Below are positions 25,434 to 34,525 of a DNA stretch of 64,000 bases, one piece after another. Position numbers and translations under genes: made by a program. This stretch comes from Candidatus Acidianus copahuensis (GTDB lineage: Archaea; Thermoproteota; Thermoprotei_A; Sulfolobales; Sulfolobaceae). The DNA lies in NCBI RefSeq assembly GCF_000632495.1, contig NZ_JFZT01000048.1, positions 1 to 64,000 of the forward strand. The letters are read 5' to 3'. Below the pieces are notes generated by a model, which searched no databases, was not told the DNA's origin, and saw only the letters and a list, made by a program, of their open reading frames with translations. Within the stretch, counting starts at the first letter, position 1. Every line of letters starts with the position of its first letter.

Positions 25434-26133
25434 CGAGAAAAAAACATTACATTTTTCTCTTATAGATCCTGATAAAGTTCCCGATTATAACTTTCTTGTA
25501 TCTACCTCAAAAAAACTTTATGATGCAGGTACTTCTGCCTTTATGGTAGGAGGTACTTTAGGAGTATCCAAAGACAAACTCGACTCTATTTTAGACATAT
25601 TACAAGACTATAGTATTCCAGTTATACTTTTTCCAAGTAATATAAATATAATTTCAGAAAAAGCAGACGCAATAATGTTTATGTCTCTCCTTAACTCTGA
25701 CGATTTGTATTATGTAATTGGAGCTCAAGTAGTTGCTGCTCCCATTATAAAAAGACTTGGACTAGAAATATTGCCAACAGCATATATAATCGTTGGATTT
25801 GGAGGAACAGCAGGGCATGTAGGAAGAGCTAGGGTGATCCCATTTGATAATTCGGATTTAGCTGTGGCATATTCACTTGCTGCCGAATATCTAGGAATGA
25901 AATATGTTTATTTAGAAGCAGGTTCTGGATCACCTGAAACTGTAAGACCAGAAATGATTGCCGCTGTTAAAAAATCAACATCAACATTACTTATGGTAGG
26001 AGGAGGCATAAAATCCGCAGATAAGGCTAAGTTGCTTGCAAGTGCTGGAGCTAATATAATAGTTACAGGAAATTTAATAGAGAACGATATAGAAAGAGCG
26101 GTAAAATTAATAAAAGCTATAACTAATAATTAG
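25390..26133 (+). CDS. Geranylgeranylglyceryl phosphate synthase
   Basis: TIM-barrel prenyltransferase that joins GGPP to sn-glycerol-1-phosphate, the first committed step of archaeal ether lipids. Motifs: HFSLIDPDKV, SAFMVGGTLGVS, ILFPSNINII, YVYLEAGSGSPETV, MVGGGIKSADKAK and IIVTGNLIE. Several Met codons compete; I chose 25390 (MKMKGKINSY), inside the end of the elf1 gene, because the longer start adds a low-complexity leader. It links functionally to the tetraether synthase at 48004. Confidence 0.93.
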   Translation: MKMKGKINSYIQQLSEKKTLHFSLIDPDKVPDYNFLVSTSKKLYDAGTSAFMVGGTLGVSKDKLDSILDILQDYSIPVILFPSNINIISEKADAIMFMSLLNSDDLYYVIGAQVVAAPIIKRLGLEILPTAYIIVGFGGTAGHVGRARVIPFDNSDLAVAYSLAAEYLGMKYVYLEAGSGSPETVRPEMIAAVKKSTSTLLMVGGGIKSADKAKLLASAGANIIVTGNLIENDIERAVKLIKAITNN

Positions 26134-26145
26134 TTAGGTGTAGCT

Positions 26146-26322
26146 ATGCCGTCAAGCAAGAAAAAGAAAGAGGATGTACCTTTAGTTTCTATGGCTGGAT
26201 TAATAAGATATTATGAGGAAGAAAATGAAAAGATTAAGATCTCGCCCAAGGCATTTATAATAGCTAGTATAGTCCTTATTGCTGTAGTTATAGCATTGTC
26301 AGCTCTAGTACCTCCACCTTGA
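26146..26322 (+). CDS. secG: Sec61 beta subunit of protein translocase
   Basis: 58 residues: a basic start MPSSKKKKED, the conserved segment PLVSMAGLIRYYEEE, and one C-terminal membrane span (AFIIASIVLIAVVIALSALV). This is the archaeal Sec61-beta pattern. GGTG at 26137-26140 is the SD. It falls between GGGP synthase and the HTH-CBS gene, each within a dozen bases. Confidence 0.93.
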   Translation: MPSSKKKKEDVPLVSMAGLIRYYEEENEKIKISPKAFIIASIVLIAVVIALSALVPPP

Positions 26323-26333
26323 AGGTTTAATAG

Positions 26334-26924
26334 ATGCTAATAGATCGAGAAGAGATTAAAAGACTAAGAAGATTAGCAGGTATAACACAAGCTCAGCTAG
26401 CTAAACGTATAGGTGTTTCTCAATCTTTTATTGCAAAAATAGAGAGTGGAAGAATAGATCCGAAGTTATCTCTAGTAAGGAGAATCCTTGATGAACTTAC
26501 TAGAGAAGTCCAAATAAGGAGTGAAGCTAAGGATATAATGCACTCACCTGTTATTACATCTACTATAAATGAAAGAATTGACTCAATCATATATAAAATG
26601 GAAAAAAATAATATATCACAAATTCCTGTAATTTCCTCTTCACAAAAAGCTATAGGTATAATCTATGATTATATTATATTAAGGAAATTATCACTAAATT
26701 CTAAATCCTCATTACTAGCAAAGGATGTAATTGCTCCTTTACCTCCTTTAGTAACAAAACAAAGTCCTATAAACGATATTATGAAACTTCTTTCTAGACA
26801 TTCAGTTATATTAGTCATAAATAATAACCTAAGAATAGATGGAATTATAACCAGAAGCGATTTATTAGGTTATTTAGTAAACAAGAATAAGGGGAGCCCC
26901 GATAGGGGGCTACGGGATATCTGA
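26334..26924 (+). CDS. XRE-type HTH regulator with two CBS domains
   Basis: 196 residues. An N-terminal Cro/C1 HTH (RLRRLAGITQAQLAKRIGVSQSFIAKIESGRIDP, about 8-45) is followed by a CBS pair (IMHSPVITSTINERID, about 67-120; DVIAPLPPLVTKQSPINDIM, about 130-185) that likely binds an adenine nucleotide. A ligand-sensing DNA-binding regulator is the simplest reading; the target is unknown. Its last ~11 codons are also the 5' end of rnpB. Confidence 0.88.
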   Translation: MLIDREEIKRLRRLAGITQAQLAKRIGVSQSFIAKIESGRIDPKLSLVRRILDELTREVQIRSEAKDIMHSPVITSTINERIDSIIYKMEKNNISQIPVISSSQKAIGIIYDYIILRKLSLNSKSSLLAKDVIAPLPPLVTKQSPINDIMKLLSRHSVILVINNNLRIDGIITRSDLLGYLVNKNKGSPDRGLRDI

Positions 26925-27196
26925 GGAAACTCCAGCATCCTGGCTCTAGGGAATTCCACGAGGAATAGGGATAATATCCCTGGCAACCGCACAGAAAATC
27001 CCCTCTATGAACTCTATGAAGATGAATCTTAGGGTATGCTAGGTAACTGGCATAGCTGGAAGAAGAGATCATAGGGGGTTGAAATGCGGACCTCCCTGGA
27101 TTAAGTAGGGAAATTAGTGAGCTAGAGCCCGAAATTTCCCTAGACGCTAAGCTAAATCCCCCACATACAGAAGCTGGGTTATTGTCGGGGCTCTCC
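26891..27196 (+). ncRNA. rnpB: RNase P RNA
   Basis: Conserved regions CR I GAGGAAACTCC (26923-26933) and CR V ACAGAAGCTGGGTTA (27167-27181), which pair as P4, are at the right distance apart. A 12-pair P1 helix joins 26891-26902 and 27185-27196 with one G-U pair. Length about 306. The 5' strand of P1 is inside the end of the HTH-CBS gene; the 3' strand is inside the end of the tsr3 gene. Exact ends are inferred from P1. Confidence 0.94.
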
Positions 27197-27697
27197 CATA
27201 ATTCTCTCTATTACTTCTCTTTCTACTTCTCTAATATCATTTTCATCCTTTCCAGAATATGTATCTAATAATTCTGAGTTTAATGATACAAAGGTTTCCA
27301 TCCATTTATATAGAGCTAATAATTCTGCTGCGTCGTCTTTAAATCCTAAGATATAAAGCGCAGCAAAAACTGCTTCAATCGATGATAACATCATAGGTTT
27401 CGCATAGTTTACTGGATTTCCAGCAAGTAAGAATGGAAGTCTTCTACTATTTCTAAACATATGTTTCTCATAGAAATTGTTATCAGACTTATTCCAGGAA
27501 GAATCTATAATTGTTATTCCACCTTTTATTGCATTATTGATATCGTTTTTAGATATTATTTCTTTAGCATATGGGTTTAAAACTATACCTTTAGGTCTAT
27601 TTGTAGAAATAGCTTTTTTAAATCGTAACATTTTTCTAGAAGTGCACTTCTTAGGATCATCATCATGAAATTCAATAACAAAGACCTTCACTCTCAT
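27179..27697 (-). CDS. tsr3: Tsr3, 16S rRNA aminocarboxypropyltransferase
   Basis: The 172-residue SPOUT-like enzyme transfers the aminocarboxypropyl group of SAM to a hypermodified small-subunit rRNA uridine. Family signatures: FHDDDPKKCTSRKMLRF, IVLNPYAKEIIS, IIDSSWNKS, and RRLPFLLAGNPVNYAKPMMLSSIEAVFAALYILG. Its last residues (GEPRQ) are encoded antisense to the P1 3' strand of rnpB. Confidence 0.93.
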   Translation of the reverse strand: MRVKVFVIEFHDDDPKKCTSRKMLRFKKAISTNRPKGIVLNPYAKEIISKNDINNAIKGGITIIDSSWNKSDNNFYEKHMFRNSRRLPFLLAGNPVNYAKPMMLSSIEAVFAALYILGFKDDAAELLALYKWMETFVSLNSELLDTYSGKDENDIREVEREVIERIMGEPRQ

Positions 27698-27745
27698 CTA
27701 AGTTAATCCTCGTTAAAAGATCTAGCATACTAGATAAAAAAAGTA

Positions 27746-28999
27746 CTATTTATTCTCCAACTGGAGGAAAATTGGTTTTGTTAAATGTCTATAATATCTT
27801 GCTTGATATGTCCCAATAGATAATTCCCTGCTTTCTTCAATTATACTCTTCTTCTCATTAAATATAAAACCACATTTCTTGCATTTAAATCCTTTATTCT
27901 TTCCTCTCGATGTGGAAGAAGAGTTACATCTTGGGCATCTTGGATTCCTCTCAATATTTTTATTAGATAGTTTTAAAACTATGATTCTCTCTGCTTCTAT
28001 TATTTTATTGAATTTAGCAGATGGTTTTATTCCACCTAACACTTCAATCTCGTCTCCGAATCTAAGTAATTTAGCTGCAGAATTTAACTCCCCAGTTTCC
28101 TTATATACCAGTATTCGTTGATTGTCAACAGTATTAATAATTACATCTCCACCTTTAATTATATTTATTTCTTTTACTATAACTTTATCATAGAACATCT
28201 GATAAATTCTATTCCCCTTTTTCGCATGTGAATCCGTTCCTTGATTTGTTTTAAAAATCAAAAAATCATAGAATTCCTCATTAATCCTGATTTTTTTCAT
28301 ACCTTCAAGTAAACTATCAACTCGTGTACCTCTAATTCCATAGAGTACTGGATCATTACCATGTGAAAGTATCAAAGGTTTTCCCTTTATATAATCCACA
28401 TTACCGAATACGTAAGGAAAGTATTCCTCATCGAATTTAATTAAACTATCTAAATCTACTTCCCCCCTTGGCTTTTTCCAGTTTTCCATTTTTCTATATG
28501 TGAGAAGCTCATAAGTATACGGTTGTTCAAAGCCTAATGAGGCTAAAGAGCCAATAATTCCTCTGCTTCCCATATAGATAGCTTCTATGGATTTAGCGAC
28601 TTTTATTGCTAAATCAATTGGTATTATATCATAAACTGCCTTAATATAGAAATTCTGAAGAACATCCATTTTTTGTAGAGCATTACAATCCTTAACTATC
28701 ACTACTCCTGGTTTTCTTTTATATTCGAATCCATGAGAAATATTCTTTACATATTCAATAGATTTATCCCATATTAACTGTCCTAGTTCTTCTAAGTTCA
28801 TATCTGCTTCTATGGTTAATGCAACTGCAGCATTTCCCTTTGTTTTCCAAGGTACATTAGGATTTAATCTTACAAGCCTCGGATACCCTATAATTTTAAT
28901 TCCTTTTTTCTGCATAAAACGAATCAATTCTAAACCAAAGTGTGTCGTACAGCCTCCAAATGGAGAATCATGATCATCAATGCCTAAATGATAGATCAT
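27746..28999 (-). CDS. tiaS: tRNA(Ile2) 2-agmatinylcytidine synthetase TiaS
   Basis: Modifies C34 of tRNA-Ile2 with agmatine so that it reads AUA. 417 residues: the N-terminal kinase-like domain (MIYHLGIDDHDSPFGGCTTH, RLNPNVPWKTKGNAAV), the central FLD domain (GSRGIIGSLASLGF), an OB fold (about 285-350), and a C-terminal zinc ribbon (CPRCNSSS ... CKKCG, about 358-379). ATGA overlap with the upstream RAM-domain gene. Confidence 0.95.
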   Translation of the reverse strand: MIYHLGIDDHDSPFGGCTTHFGLELIRFMQKKGIKIIGYPRLVRLNPNVPWKTKGNAAVALTIEADMNLEELGQLIWDKSIEYVKNISHGFEYKRKPGVVIVKDCNALQKMDVLQNFYIKAVYDIIPIDLAIKVAKSIEAIYMGSRGIIGSLASLGFEQPYTYELLTYRKMENWKKPRGEVDLDSLIKFDEEYFPYVFGNVDYIKGKPLILSHGNDPVLYGIRGTRVDSLLEGMKKIRINEEFYDFLIFKTNQGTDSHAKKGNRIYQMFYDKVIVKEINIIKGGDVIINTVDNQRILVYKETGELNSAAKLLRFGDEIEVLGGIKPSAKFNKIIEAERIIVLKLSNKNIERNPRCPRCNSSSTSRGKNKGFKCKKCGFIFNEKKSIIEESRELSIGTYQARYYRHLTKPIFLQLENK

Positions 29000-29274
29000 G
29001 CTTTCTCTTGGAGCTTACTCTCCATTATTATCATTGTTAAAGTAGACCTAACTTTAGGTATTTTCCTGATACTACTACTGATAAAATTTCTTAATGTTTC
29101 CATATCTGATGCCTCAACAACGGCTACAACATCGTAAACGCCATATACAATGAAGACCTGAGACACCTCTTTCATTTCTCTTAATCTATTATATACTTCC
29201 TCTTCTCCTCCTGCATCAGTGTTAACTAACACTATAGCAGAGACCGGTTTTCCAGAGGACTCATTTAAATTCAA
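28996..29274 (-). CDS. Stand-alone Lrp/AsnC ligand-binding (RAM) domain protein
   Basis: 92 residues comprising only the beta-alpha-beta-beta-alpha-beta RAM fold: SAIVLVNTDAGGEEEVYNRL, VFIVYGVYDVVAVVEA and KVRSTLTMIIM. There is no HTH. Such proteins form rings that bind amino acids and may partner full Lrp regulators. Translationally coupled to tiaS; the link to agmatine or Ile is speculative. Confidence 0.85.
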   Translation of the reverse strand: MNLNESSGKPVSAIVLVNTDAGGEEEVYNRLREMKEVSQVFIVYGVYDVVAVVEASDMETLRNFISSSIRKIPKVRSTLTMIIMESKLQEKA

Positions 29275-29511
29275 GGTTATCAGATAGCTTAAATAAATGG
29301 AATATATAAGAGTTTTACTTCCCTGTAAATATCGTATAATTTCTTTATGTATAATACTTCTTGTAGAGATAAGTTATATGGTTTAGGCGATGTTTGAAAA
29401 ATTCAGAAGTAAACCAATAATTAAAGTATATTTTAATAAAATATTTGAACTATGATATTATGAACTGTGTTAAGACTTTACCCTAATCTCCTTTGTATTC
29501 ATAAATAATTC

Positions 29512-29589
<78 letters not shown>

Positions 29590-29886
29590 ATAAAATAGTA
29601 GATAAACTAGTGGTTTTTAAAATCATCTAACAAGAATATATTAAATGTCACTCAACTAAATGATTGGTTTAATCTTAATATTTTAAATCAATTATTTCAA
29701 TCTATCTCTATATTATAAAATTATATATTCGAGTTATGGTTCTTATTTATATATAAAATTAAGAGGATTTTTGGACTAAATATTTATTATTTTTAAAATC
29801 ATATAAATTTATATTGTAAAATACTAATATTAATCTAATAATTTAAAGGAGATCTTTCTATTAGGTTATACCTTTTTTATTCACAT

Positions 29887-29913
29887 CTCCACCCCTCTAT
29901 TTCTTCTGGACAA
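29887..29913 (-). promoter_or_regulatory. Origin recognition box, inverted copy
   Basis: On the minus strand the site reads TCCAGAAGAAATAGAGGGGT, keeping the TCC(A) arm and the AGAGGGGT G-rich end of the other two boxes but with a diverged middle. It faces them across about 75 bases, as ORB1 does in Sulfolobus oriC1. Expected to bind Cdc6-1. Confidence 0.75.
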
Positions 29914-29986
29914 TCTATAGTATGTATGGTATAATGTCCGAGTATGTAAATTATACAAACTGATATTTGTGTTTATTATCCTTCTA

Positions 29987-30013
29987 TATTCTCCACTGGA
30001 AACAGAGGGGTGT
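29987..30013 (+). promoter_or_regulatory. Origin recognition box, direct copy 1
   Basis: Contains CCACTGGAAACAGAGGGG, close to the known Sulfolobus ORB with its dyad arm and G-string. The 27-base site is identical to the copy starting 41 bases downstream, almost four helical turns away, so bound Cdc6-1 molecules would lie on the same face. Confidence 0.88.
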
Positions 30014-30027
30014 CTCTCAGTTCTTTG

Positions 30028-30054
30028 TATTCTCCACTGGAAACAGAGGGGTGT
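30028..30054 (+). promoter_or_regulatory. Origin recognition box, direct copy 2
   Basis: Identical over 27 bases to the box at 29987. It ends 62 bases before the cdc6-1 ATG, just upstream of the TATA-like sequences (GTTAAAAG, GATAAAAAG, 30066-30090), so Cdc6-1 binding could also repress its own gene. Confidence 0.88.
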
Positions 30055-30115
30055 ATAACTCCCCGGTTAAAAGGAGAATCTGATAAAAAGGTTTCAATGT
30101 AATTATGAAGTTGAA

Positions 30116-31306
30116 ATGAGTGATATAATCGACGATGTTTTATCGAATATTAAGAATTCTAGTATATTTAAGAGTAGGGAATATTTACTTCCAGAATATG
30201 TTCCAGATGAATTACCTCACAGAGAAGAACAAATAAAGAAGATGGCGAGTGTTTTAGCTCAGGTCTATAGATCAGAAATACCTAACAACATCTTTGTATA
30301 CGGTCTTACTGGAACAGGAAAAACAGCTGCAACAAGATTTGTTCTAAAAAACCTTAGGATTAAATTAGATACCTTTGAATATTTATATATAAATACAAGA
30401 CAAAGTGACACTTCTTACCGCATATTAGCAGATGTTATTGAAAAACTTGGAGAAAGGGTTCCATTTACAGGTCTTTCAACTGCAGAACTTTACAGAAGAA
30501 TGTTAAGAAAACTTAACGATTTTAGTAAGATTATAATAATAGTTTTAGACGAGATCGATGCCATGGTTAAGAAACATGGGGACGATGTTTTATATAAACT
30601 AACTAGGATAAATACAGAGCTTGAGAGAAGTAAGGTTTCCTTGATTGGTATAACAAATGATGTAAAATTTGTTGATAATCTAGATCCAAGAGTAAAGAGC
30701 AGTCTAGGAGAAGAAGAAATAGTTTTTCCACCTTATAATGCTGAACAACTTGAGGATATATTAAAGAGAAGGGCTAAGTTGGCATTTAAGCCAGACGTTA
30801 TTTCTGACAATATTATATCTTTATGTGCAGCCCTAGCAGCTAGAGATCATGGAGATGCTAGAAGAGCCTTTGATTTACTAAGAGTTGCTGGAGAAATTGC
30901 AGAAAGAGAGGGTCATTCTAATATTACGTCTGAGTATGTAGATAGGGCAAGAATTGAAATAGAAAAAGATAGAGTATACGAAATAATAAATACATTACCT
31001 TTTCATTCTAAATTGGTTTTATTAGCTGTAATTAAAGGACTTTCTAATAAATCTAGTTTAACTACTGGAGAAATCTATGAAATTTATAGACAAACTGCTA
31101 AGAGTATCAGTACAGAATCAATAACTCAAAGAAGAGTCAGCGATATACTTAATGAACTGGATATGGTTGGAATAGTGACTGCAAAAGTTGTTAATAGAGG
31201 ACGATATGGAAAGACGAAAGAGGTGAATTTAGCTGTTAGTAAAGAAATTATTATTAAAGGTCTATTAGATAATGATGAGAAACTTGCTGGTCTCTGGAAT
31301 CGATGA
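30116..31306 (+). CDS. cdc6-1: Orc1/Cdc6 initiator, Cdc6-1 type
   Basis: 396-residue AAA+ initiator that binds ORBs and recruits MCM. It has Walker A GLTGTGKTAA (about 63-72), Walker B IIIVLDEIDA (about 140-149), sensor 1 GITNDVKF, sensor 2 HGDARRAFDLLR, and a C-terminal winged helix (about 300-396, RRVSDILNELDMVGI, NRGRYGKTKEV). Overall sequence matches Sulfolobus Cdc6-1 rather than Cdc6-2 or -3. ATG 30116 is preceded by a GATAAAAAG box, suggesting a leaderless mRNA. Confidence 0.96.
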   Translation: MSDIIDDVLSNIKNSSIFKSREYLLPEYVPDELPHREEQIKKMASVLAQVYRSEIPNNIFVYGLTGTGKTAATRFVLKNLRIKLDTFEYLYINTRQSDTSYRILADVIEKLGERVPFTGLSTAELYRRMLRKLNDFSKIIIIVLDEIDAMVKKHGDDVLYKLTRINTELERSKVSLIGITNDVKFVDNLDPRVKSSLGEEEIVFPPYNAEQLEDILKRRAKLAFKPDVISDNIISLCAALAARDHGDARRAFDLLRVAGEIAEREGHSNITSEYVDRARIEIEKDRVYEIINTLPFHSKLVLLAVIKGLSNKSSLTTGEIYEIYRQTAKSISTESITQRRVSDILNELDMVGIVTAKVVNRGRYGKTKEVNLAVSKEIIIKGLLDNDEKLAGLWNR

Positions 31307-31799
31307 TGGTTATTTTCCCATAAAGTACAAAAAGAAAAAAGGAAAAGCTCCATTAGTTATTTCGACCTATAGTGAAAATGAATTAGTTGATGTTGATATA
31401 GACTGGATAACTGTAGACGGTGATGATGCGACTGCAGTTTATACCACATTAAGAAAAGGAGATATAAAAATTTTCGATAATATTATTGTTGGTGGTTTTA
31501 ATTATATTATTCCTGACAAAAACTATATAATTTTCTTAGGAAGAACACCTAATATTTCGGATATAAAAAATGCTCTTGTAAAATATTTTGATGATAGTAG
31601 AAAAAAGATTATTTTAGAATATCTTTCCAATCTTATAAGAATATCTACTCGTAAGGGCGTAGTTTATATAAATACCGATATAAACTTAAGTTTAGCAAAG
31701 AGAATAATAGAACAATATCAAGTATTCTCTAAGTATCCTGAACCAATAAAAACCTCTCATATTATTGGTAAGGCTTTAGGTCAATTACATGTAATTTGA
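31272..31799 (+). CDS. DUF99 (endonuclease V-like) family protein
   Basis: The 175-residue protein opens VSGIDDGYFPIK, the DUF99 hallmark, followed by DVDIDWITVDGDDATAVY and IIVGGFNYI. DUF99 is structurally related to endonuclease V; function is unproven. It starts inside the cdc6-1 gene (35-base overlap), so it is probably co-transcribed with the initiator, and it overlaps the convergent thioesterase gene by 19 bases. Confidence 0.8.
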   Translation: MMRNLLVSGIDDGYFPIKYKKKKGKAPLVISTYSENELVDVDIDWITVDGDDATAVYTTLRKGDIKIFDNIIVGGFNYIIPDKNYIIFLGRTPNISDIKNALVKYFDDSRKKIILEYLSNLIRISTRKGVVYINTDINLSLAKRIIEQYQVFSKYPEPIKTSHIIGKALGQLHVI

Positions 31800-32710
31800 G
31801 ATTGTAGCTCTTTAGATAGTTTTATTCTTATATCTCTTTCTTTTTCAATTTTATTAAAAAGTCTTTTTTCCATGTCATTAGAAGGTATTAATTTCTCAAT
31901 TTTTCTTGGCTTTCCATTATCATCTATTGCAACAAAAGAAAAATCTGTTCTTGTTACTAATCTCTTATCTCCTGTATAATGGTTTATTGCAAATACTTTA
32001 GCTATTACATCTAATGAAGTGTTTCCGGTATATGCAATAGAACCTTGAATTTCTAATATGTCTCCAATCTTAACTGGAGTTATAAAGTCTGCATAACCTG
32101 CACTTGCAGTGAATGTATTTCCCTTTGTGTAAAGTTTGGCAACTATAGCTAAAGCCTCGTCTAACATTAAGTACATTTTACCTGCATAAAGTATACCATT
32201 TCCAAAACCATGTTCAGGATATATTGTCCTAATATAAGTTCTATTAAAAGTTGAAAACTGTATAAGTTCTTCAGCATCATGTTTAAGTTCCTCCTTTCTT
32301 TCTAATCTTTCTTTTCTTCTTTTCTCAGCTTGCTCATCAGGTTCAATTCTAAAGTCCAATTTTCTCGGTCTATTTGTATCATCAACAGCTACGTATGTCA
32401 TAGTTCCTATAGCTCCTAATTCTTCCCTTCCTTCCCTTCTTACACAGACTTTTGCTGTAATTTCAACAGAACTATTCCAAGTAGCTCTTGGTTCGGCTAT
32501 AATTCTCAGTAAATCTCCTACTCTAGCTGGCTTAAAGAGATAGATATAATCAACTGAAGCAAGAAGATAATTACCTTTGCTTATACTGGACATTAAAGCA
32601 CCTGCTGTATCAATTAACCAACTCATGTATATACCGCCGTGTAGAGAGCCAAAATGATTCGCATGCCAAGGAAATACATTATAAAACGTTTCTATTTTCA
32701 TTGATTTCAT
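31781..32710 (-). CDS. Acyl-CoA thioesterase, double hotdog
   Basis: 309 residues with two hotdog domains. The first has HFGSLHGGIYMSWLIDTAGALMS and the second HGFGNGILYAGKMYLMLDEALAIVA, each followed by a substrate-tunnel strand (YIYLFKPARVGDLLRI; ADFITPVKIGDILEI). The family hydrolyses acyl-CoA. The role in an organism with isoprenoid lipids is unclear; short-chain or aromatic acyl-CoA is likely. ATGA overlap with nadM. Confidence 0.85.
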   Translation of the reverse strand: MKSMKIETFYNVFPWHANHFGSLHGGIYMSWLIDTAGALMSSISKGNYLLASVDYIYLFKPARVGDLLRIIAEPRATWNSSVEITAKVCVRREGREELGAIGTMTYVAVDDTNRPRKLDFRIEPDEQAEKRRKERLERKEELKHDAEELIQFSTFNRTYIRTIYPEHGFGNGILYAGKMYLMLDEALAIVAKLYTKGNTFTASAGYADFITPVKIGDILEIQGSIAYTGNTSLDVIAKVFAINHYTGDKRLVTRTDFSFVAIDDNGKPRKIEKLIPSNDMEKRLFNKIEKERDIRIKLSKELQSQITCN

Positions 32711-33228
32711 CTCTTATCAGATCCAACAAGTTCTTTTAACCTTTCTATTCCTCTAATATTACTAAGGAAAATAGATACACTAGTTGGCACTAAGTCTTCC
32801 CATTTCTCATTTAAAATGATCATTTTTCTAATCAAAGTAGAATTATATTTCTCTCTGTTATATGGAGGCGGTATCTCGACTTCAGTTCCTGCCTCTTTAA
32901 ATAACCTTATAACTAATGGATTTCTAGCAAACACTTTGCTAAATGAAGGGACATACATTCTTACGTGGTATGTCCAAACACTATTCATAAGTATATCAGG
33001 TATAGGTATTATATAATACCTGTCTGTAGGGATACCATGCTCTCTAAGAGATAGTCTTATCATTTCAATTCTCTCTCCTGCAGTAAATGGATTATTCAAA
33101 GTATGACTCTCTTGAGCGCTCCCAACTAGTATTATAAGCTCGTCTACTCTTTCTAAGGCCCATTTTATTACGCTTAAATGACCTAAGTGGAATGGCTGAA
33201 ATCTCCCTGGATAGACTCCTCTAAGCAT
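32707..33228 (-). CDS. nadM: Nicotinamide-nucleotide adenylyltransferase
   Basis: 173-residue archaeal NMNAT that makes NAD from NMN and ATP. Nucleotidyltransferase motifs GVYPGRFQPFHLGHL (4-18) and YNSTLIRKMI (an ISSTxxR variant) are present, with VGSAQESHTLNNPFTAGER between. Overlaps the start of its own upstream neighbour, the SAM hydrolase gene, by 46 bases. Confidence 0.96.
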   Translation of the reverse strand: MLRGVYPGRFQPFHLGHLSVIKWALERVDELIILVGSAQESHTLNNPFTAGERIEMIRLSLREHGIPTDRYYIIPIPDILMNSVWTYHVRMYVPSFSKVFARNPLVIRLFKEAGTEVEIPPPYNREKYNSTLIRKMIILNEKWEDLVPTSVSIFLSNIRGIERLKELVGSDKR

Positions 33229-33995
33229 AATTCATCACCTTCTTTTATCTCTAACTTAATGGATGCATTTCCCTTATTAATCCCTATCTCAAGAAAACCG
33301 TATCCATTCTTATATAATAAAAGTTCATTCTCGTTTCCATCGCTAAATGTTCTACTTGGTTTGAGCTCGAATTTTTTCTCATCTATTATCACGTCTTTAT
33401 ATTTCCACTGATTATCAACTATTGACGTAGCTACATTTCCGAAGTGATCTATATAAATAACTTTTCCGCATACTATTGATTTTTCCCTTTTAAAATCAAA
33501 TGATATCTTATTCAATGTATTTAAGTTAATTTCAGGTCCAAATATATCTATATTTACGTCTAAGGAAAGATAAGCTGCTGCTGACGCAAAGATATCTCTT
33601 CCATGGAATGTATTGGAATAATTTAGAGGAGAAAGAAACAATTTATTATTTTCCAATTGTACAATTTTACTTGGTTGGTCTTTTACTATAGAAGGAAATA
33701 TTACTCCGTTATCAGGTCCAATAAAGTAATAATTTGTTGTTTTTACTAGCAACGCTCGTCTTGAGCTTCCTACACCTGGATCAATTACTACCAAGAATAT
33801 TGTTCCTTTTCTAAAGTATGAAAAGGACGTATATAAAAGATATGCACCAGAATATAAATTAAAATTTTTTGCATTAGGCGTAATATATGTAATATTAACA
33901 TTCTTATTAATTTTTCTTATAACTCCTTCCATGACTCCATTATAGTTATCTGAAATTCCAAAGTCTGTCAGTATCGCTATATTTTTAGTTTCCAT
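33183..33995 (-). CDS. SAM hydrolase/SAM-dependent halogenase-like (DUF62)
   Basis: 270 residues of the family that splits S-adenosylmethionine with hydroxide to adenosine and methionine. Motifs: ILTDFGISDNYNGVMEGVI, GTIFLVVIDPGVGSSRRALL, and FIGPDNGVI. The conserved Asp-Arg-His triad region is NTFHGRDIFASAAAYL. There is no halide-binding loop typical of fluorinase. It overlaps nadM and the CYTH gene, giving one operon around nucleotide cofactors. Confidence 0.9.
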   Translation of the reverse strand: METKNIAILTDFGISDNYNGVMEGVIRKINKNVNITYITPNAKNFNLYSGAYLLYTSFSYFRKGTIFLVVIDPGVGSSRRALLVKTTNYYFIGPDNGVIFPSIVKDQPSKIVQLENNKLFLSPLNYSNTFHGRDIFASAAAYLSLDVNIDIFGPEINLNTLNKISFDFKREKSIVCGKVIYIDHFGNVATSIVDNQWKYKDVIIDEKKFELKPSRTFSDGNENELLLYKNGYGFLEIGINKGNASIKLEIKEGDELCLEESIQGDFSHST

Positions 33996-34524
33996 TTTTA
34001 CCCACCAGTAATTCTAGATACGATTTAGTAAGCTTCTCTCCTTCTATATTATATTTTTTCATAAAATATTGAGTAAAACCGAGAAGTTCTTCTTCATCGG
34101 AATTTATACCTTCAATTTCAATAAAATCCCCTAAATCTTGAACTTTATCTAAGCATATTGTGAAATTATTGATTTTTATATAATATCGTATTTTCTGTAC
34201 TTCATGAACAGGATTAAATCCAAGTTTAGTTAAAATTTTCAGCATAGTCTCGTAGTCTGTAATGCCCACTGTTATTTCTTCTCTAGATTTACTTCTTACA
34301 CTCATTTTAGGTCCTTTATATGTGAGTTCTGCACCCTTGTTTGTTATCCTTAATCTTAATGCCTCATCCGTTTTTCTAAAATCTCTATATTCACCATTAA
34401 GATATATATCTCTCTCTACTTCCTTATCGATGGTATAACCCTCTGACTTTAATTTTTCCAAGATTTGCTCTATGTTTTTATTCGTAAGCTTTAACTTAAC
34501 TTCTCTCTCAATTACATCAGTCAT
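33985..34524 (-). CDS. CYTH-domain protein (class IV adenylyl cyclase-like)
   Basis: 179 residues with the CYTH ExExK signature EREVKLKL (5-12), then LRLRITNKGAELTYKGPK, EITVGITDY and IEGINSDEEELLGF. CYTH tunnels hold a triphosphate and two metals, so triphosphatase activity is as likely as cyclase. The ATG is one base from the ATG of the divergent NSUN gene. Confidence 0.88.
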   Translation of the reverse strand: MTDVIEREVKLKLTNKNIEQILEKLKSEGYTIDKEVERDIYLNGEYRDFRKTDEALRLRITNKGAELTYKGPKMSVRSKSREEITVGITDYETMLKILTKLGFNPVHEVQKIRYYIKINNFTICLDKVQDLGDFIEIEGINSDEEELLGFTQYFMKKYNIEGEKLTKSYLELLVGKNGN

Positions 34525-34525
34525 T

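Noticed and set aside
26845..27072. 75-codon minus-strand frame across rnpB
   Set aside because: Antisense shadow of the structured RNase P RNA; no SD and composition unlike coding DNA of this genome.
29980..30060. Possible CRISPR-like repeat pair
   Set aside because: Only two direct copies with a 14-base gap, matching origin recognition boxes next to cdc6-1; no spacer array or cas gene.
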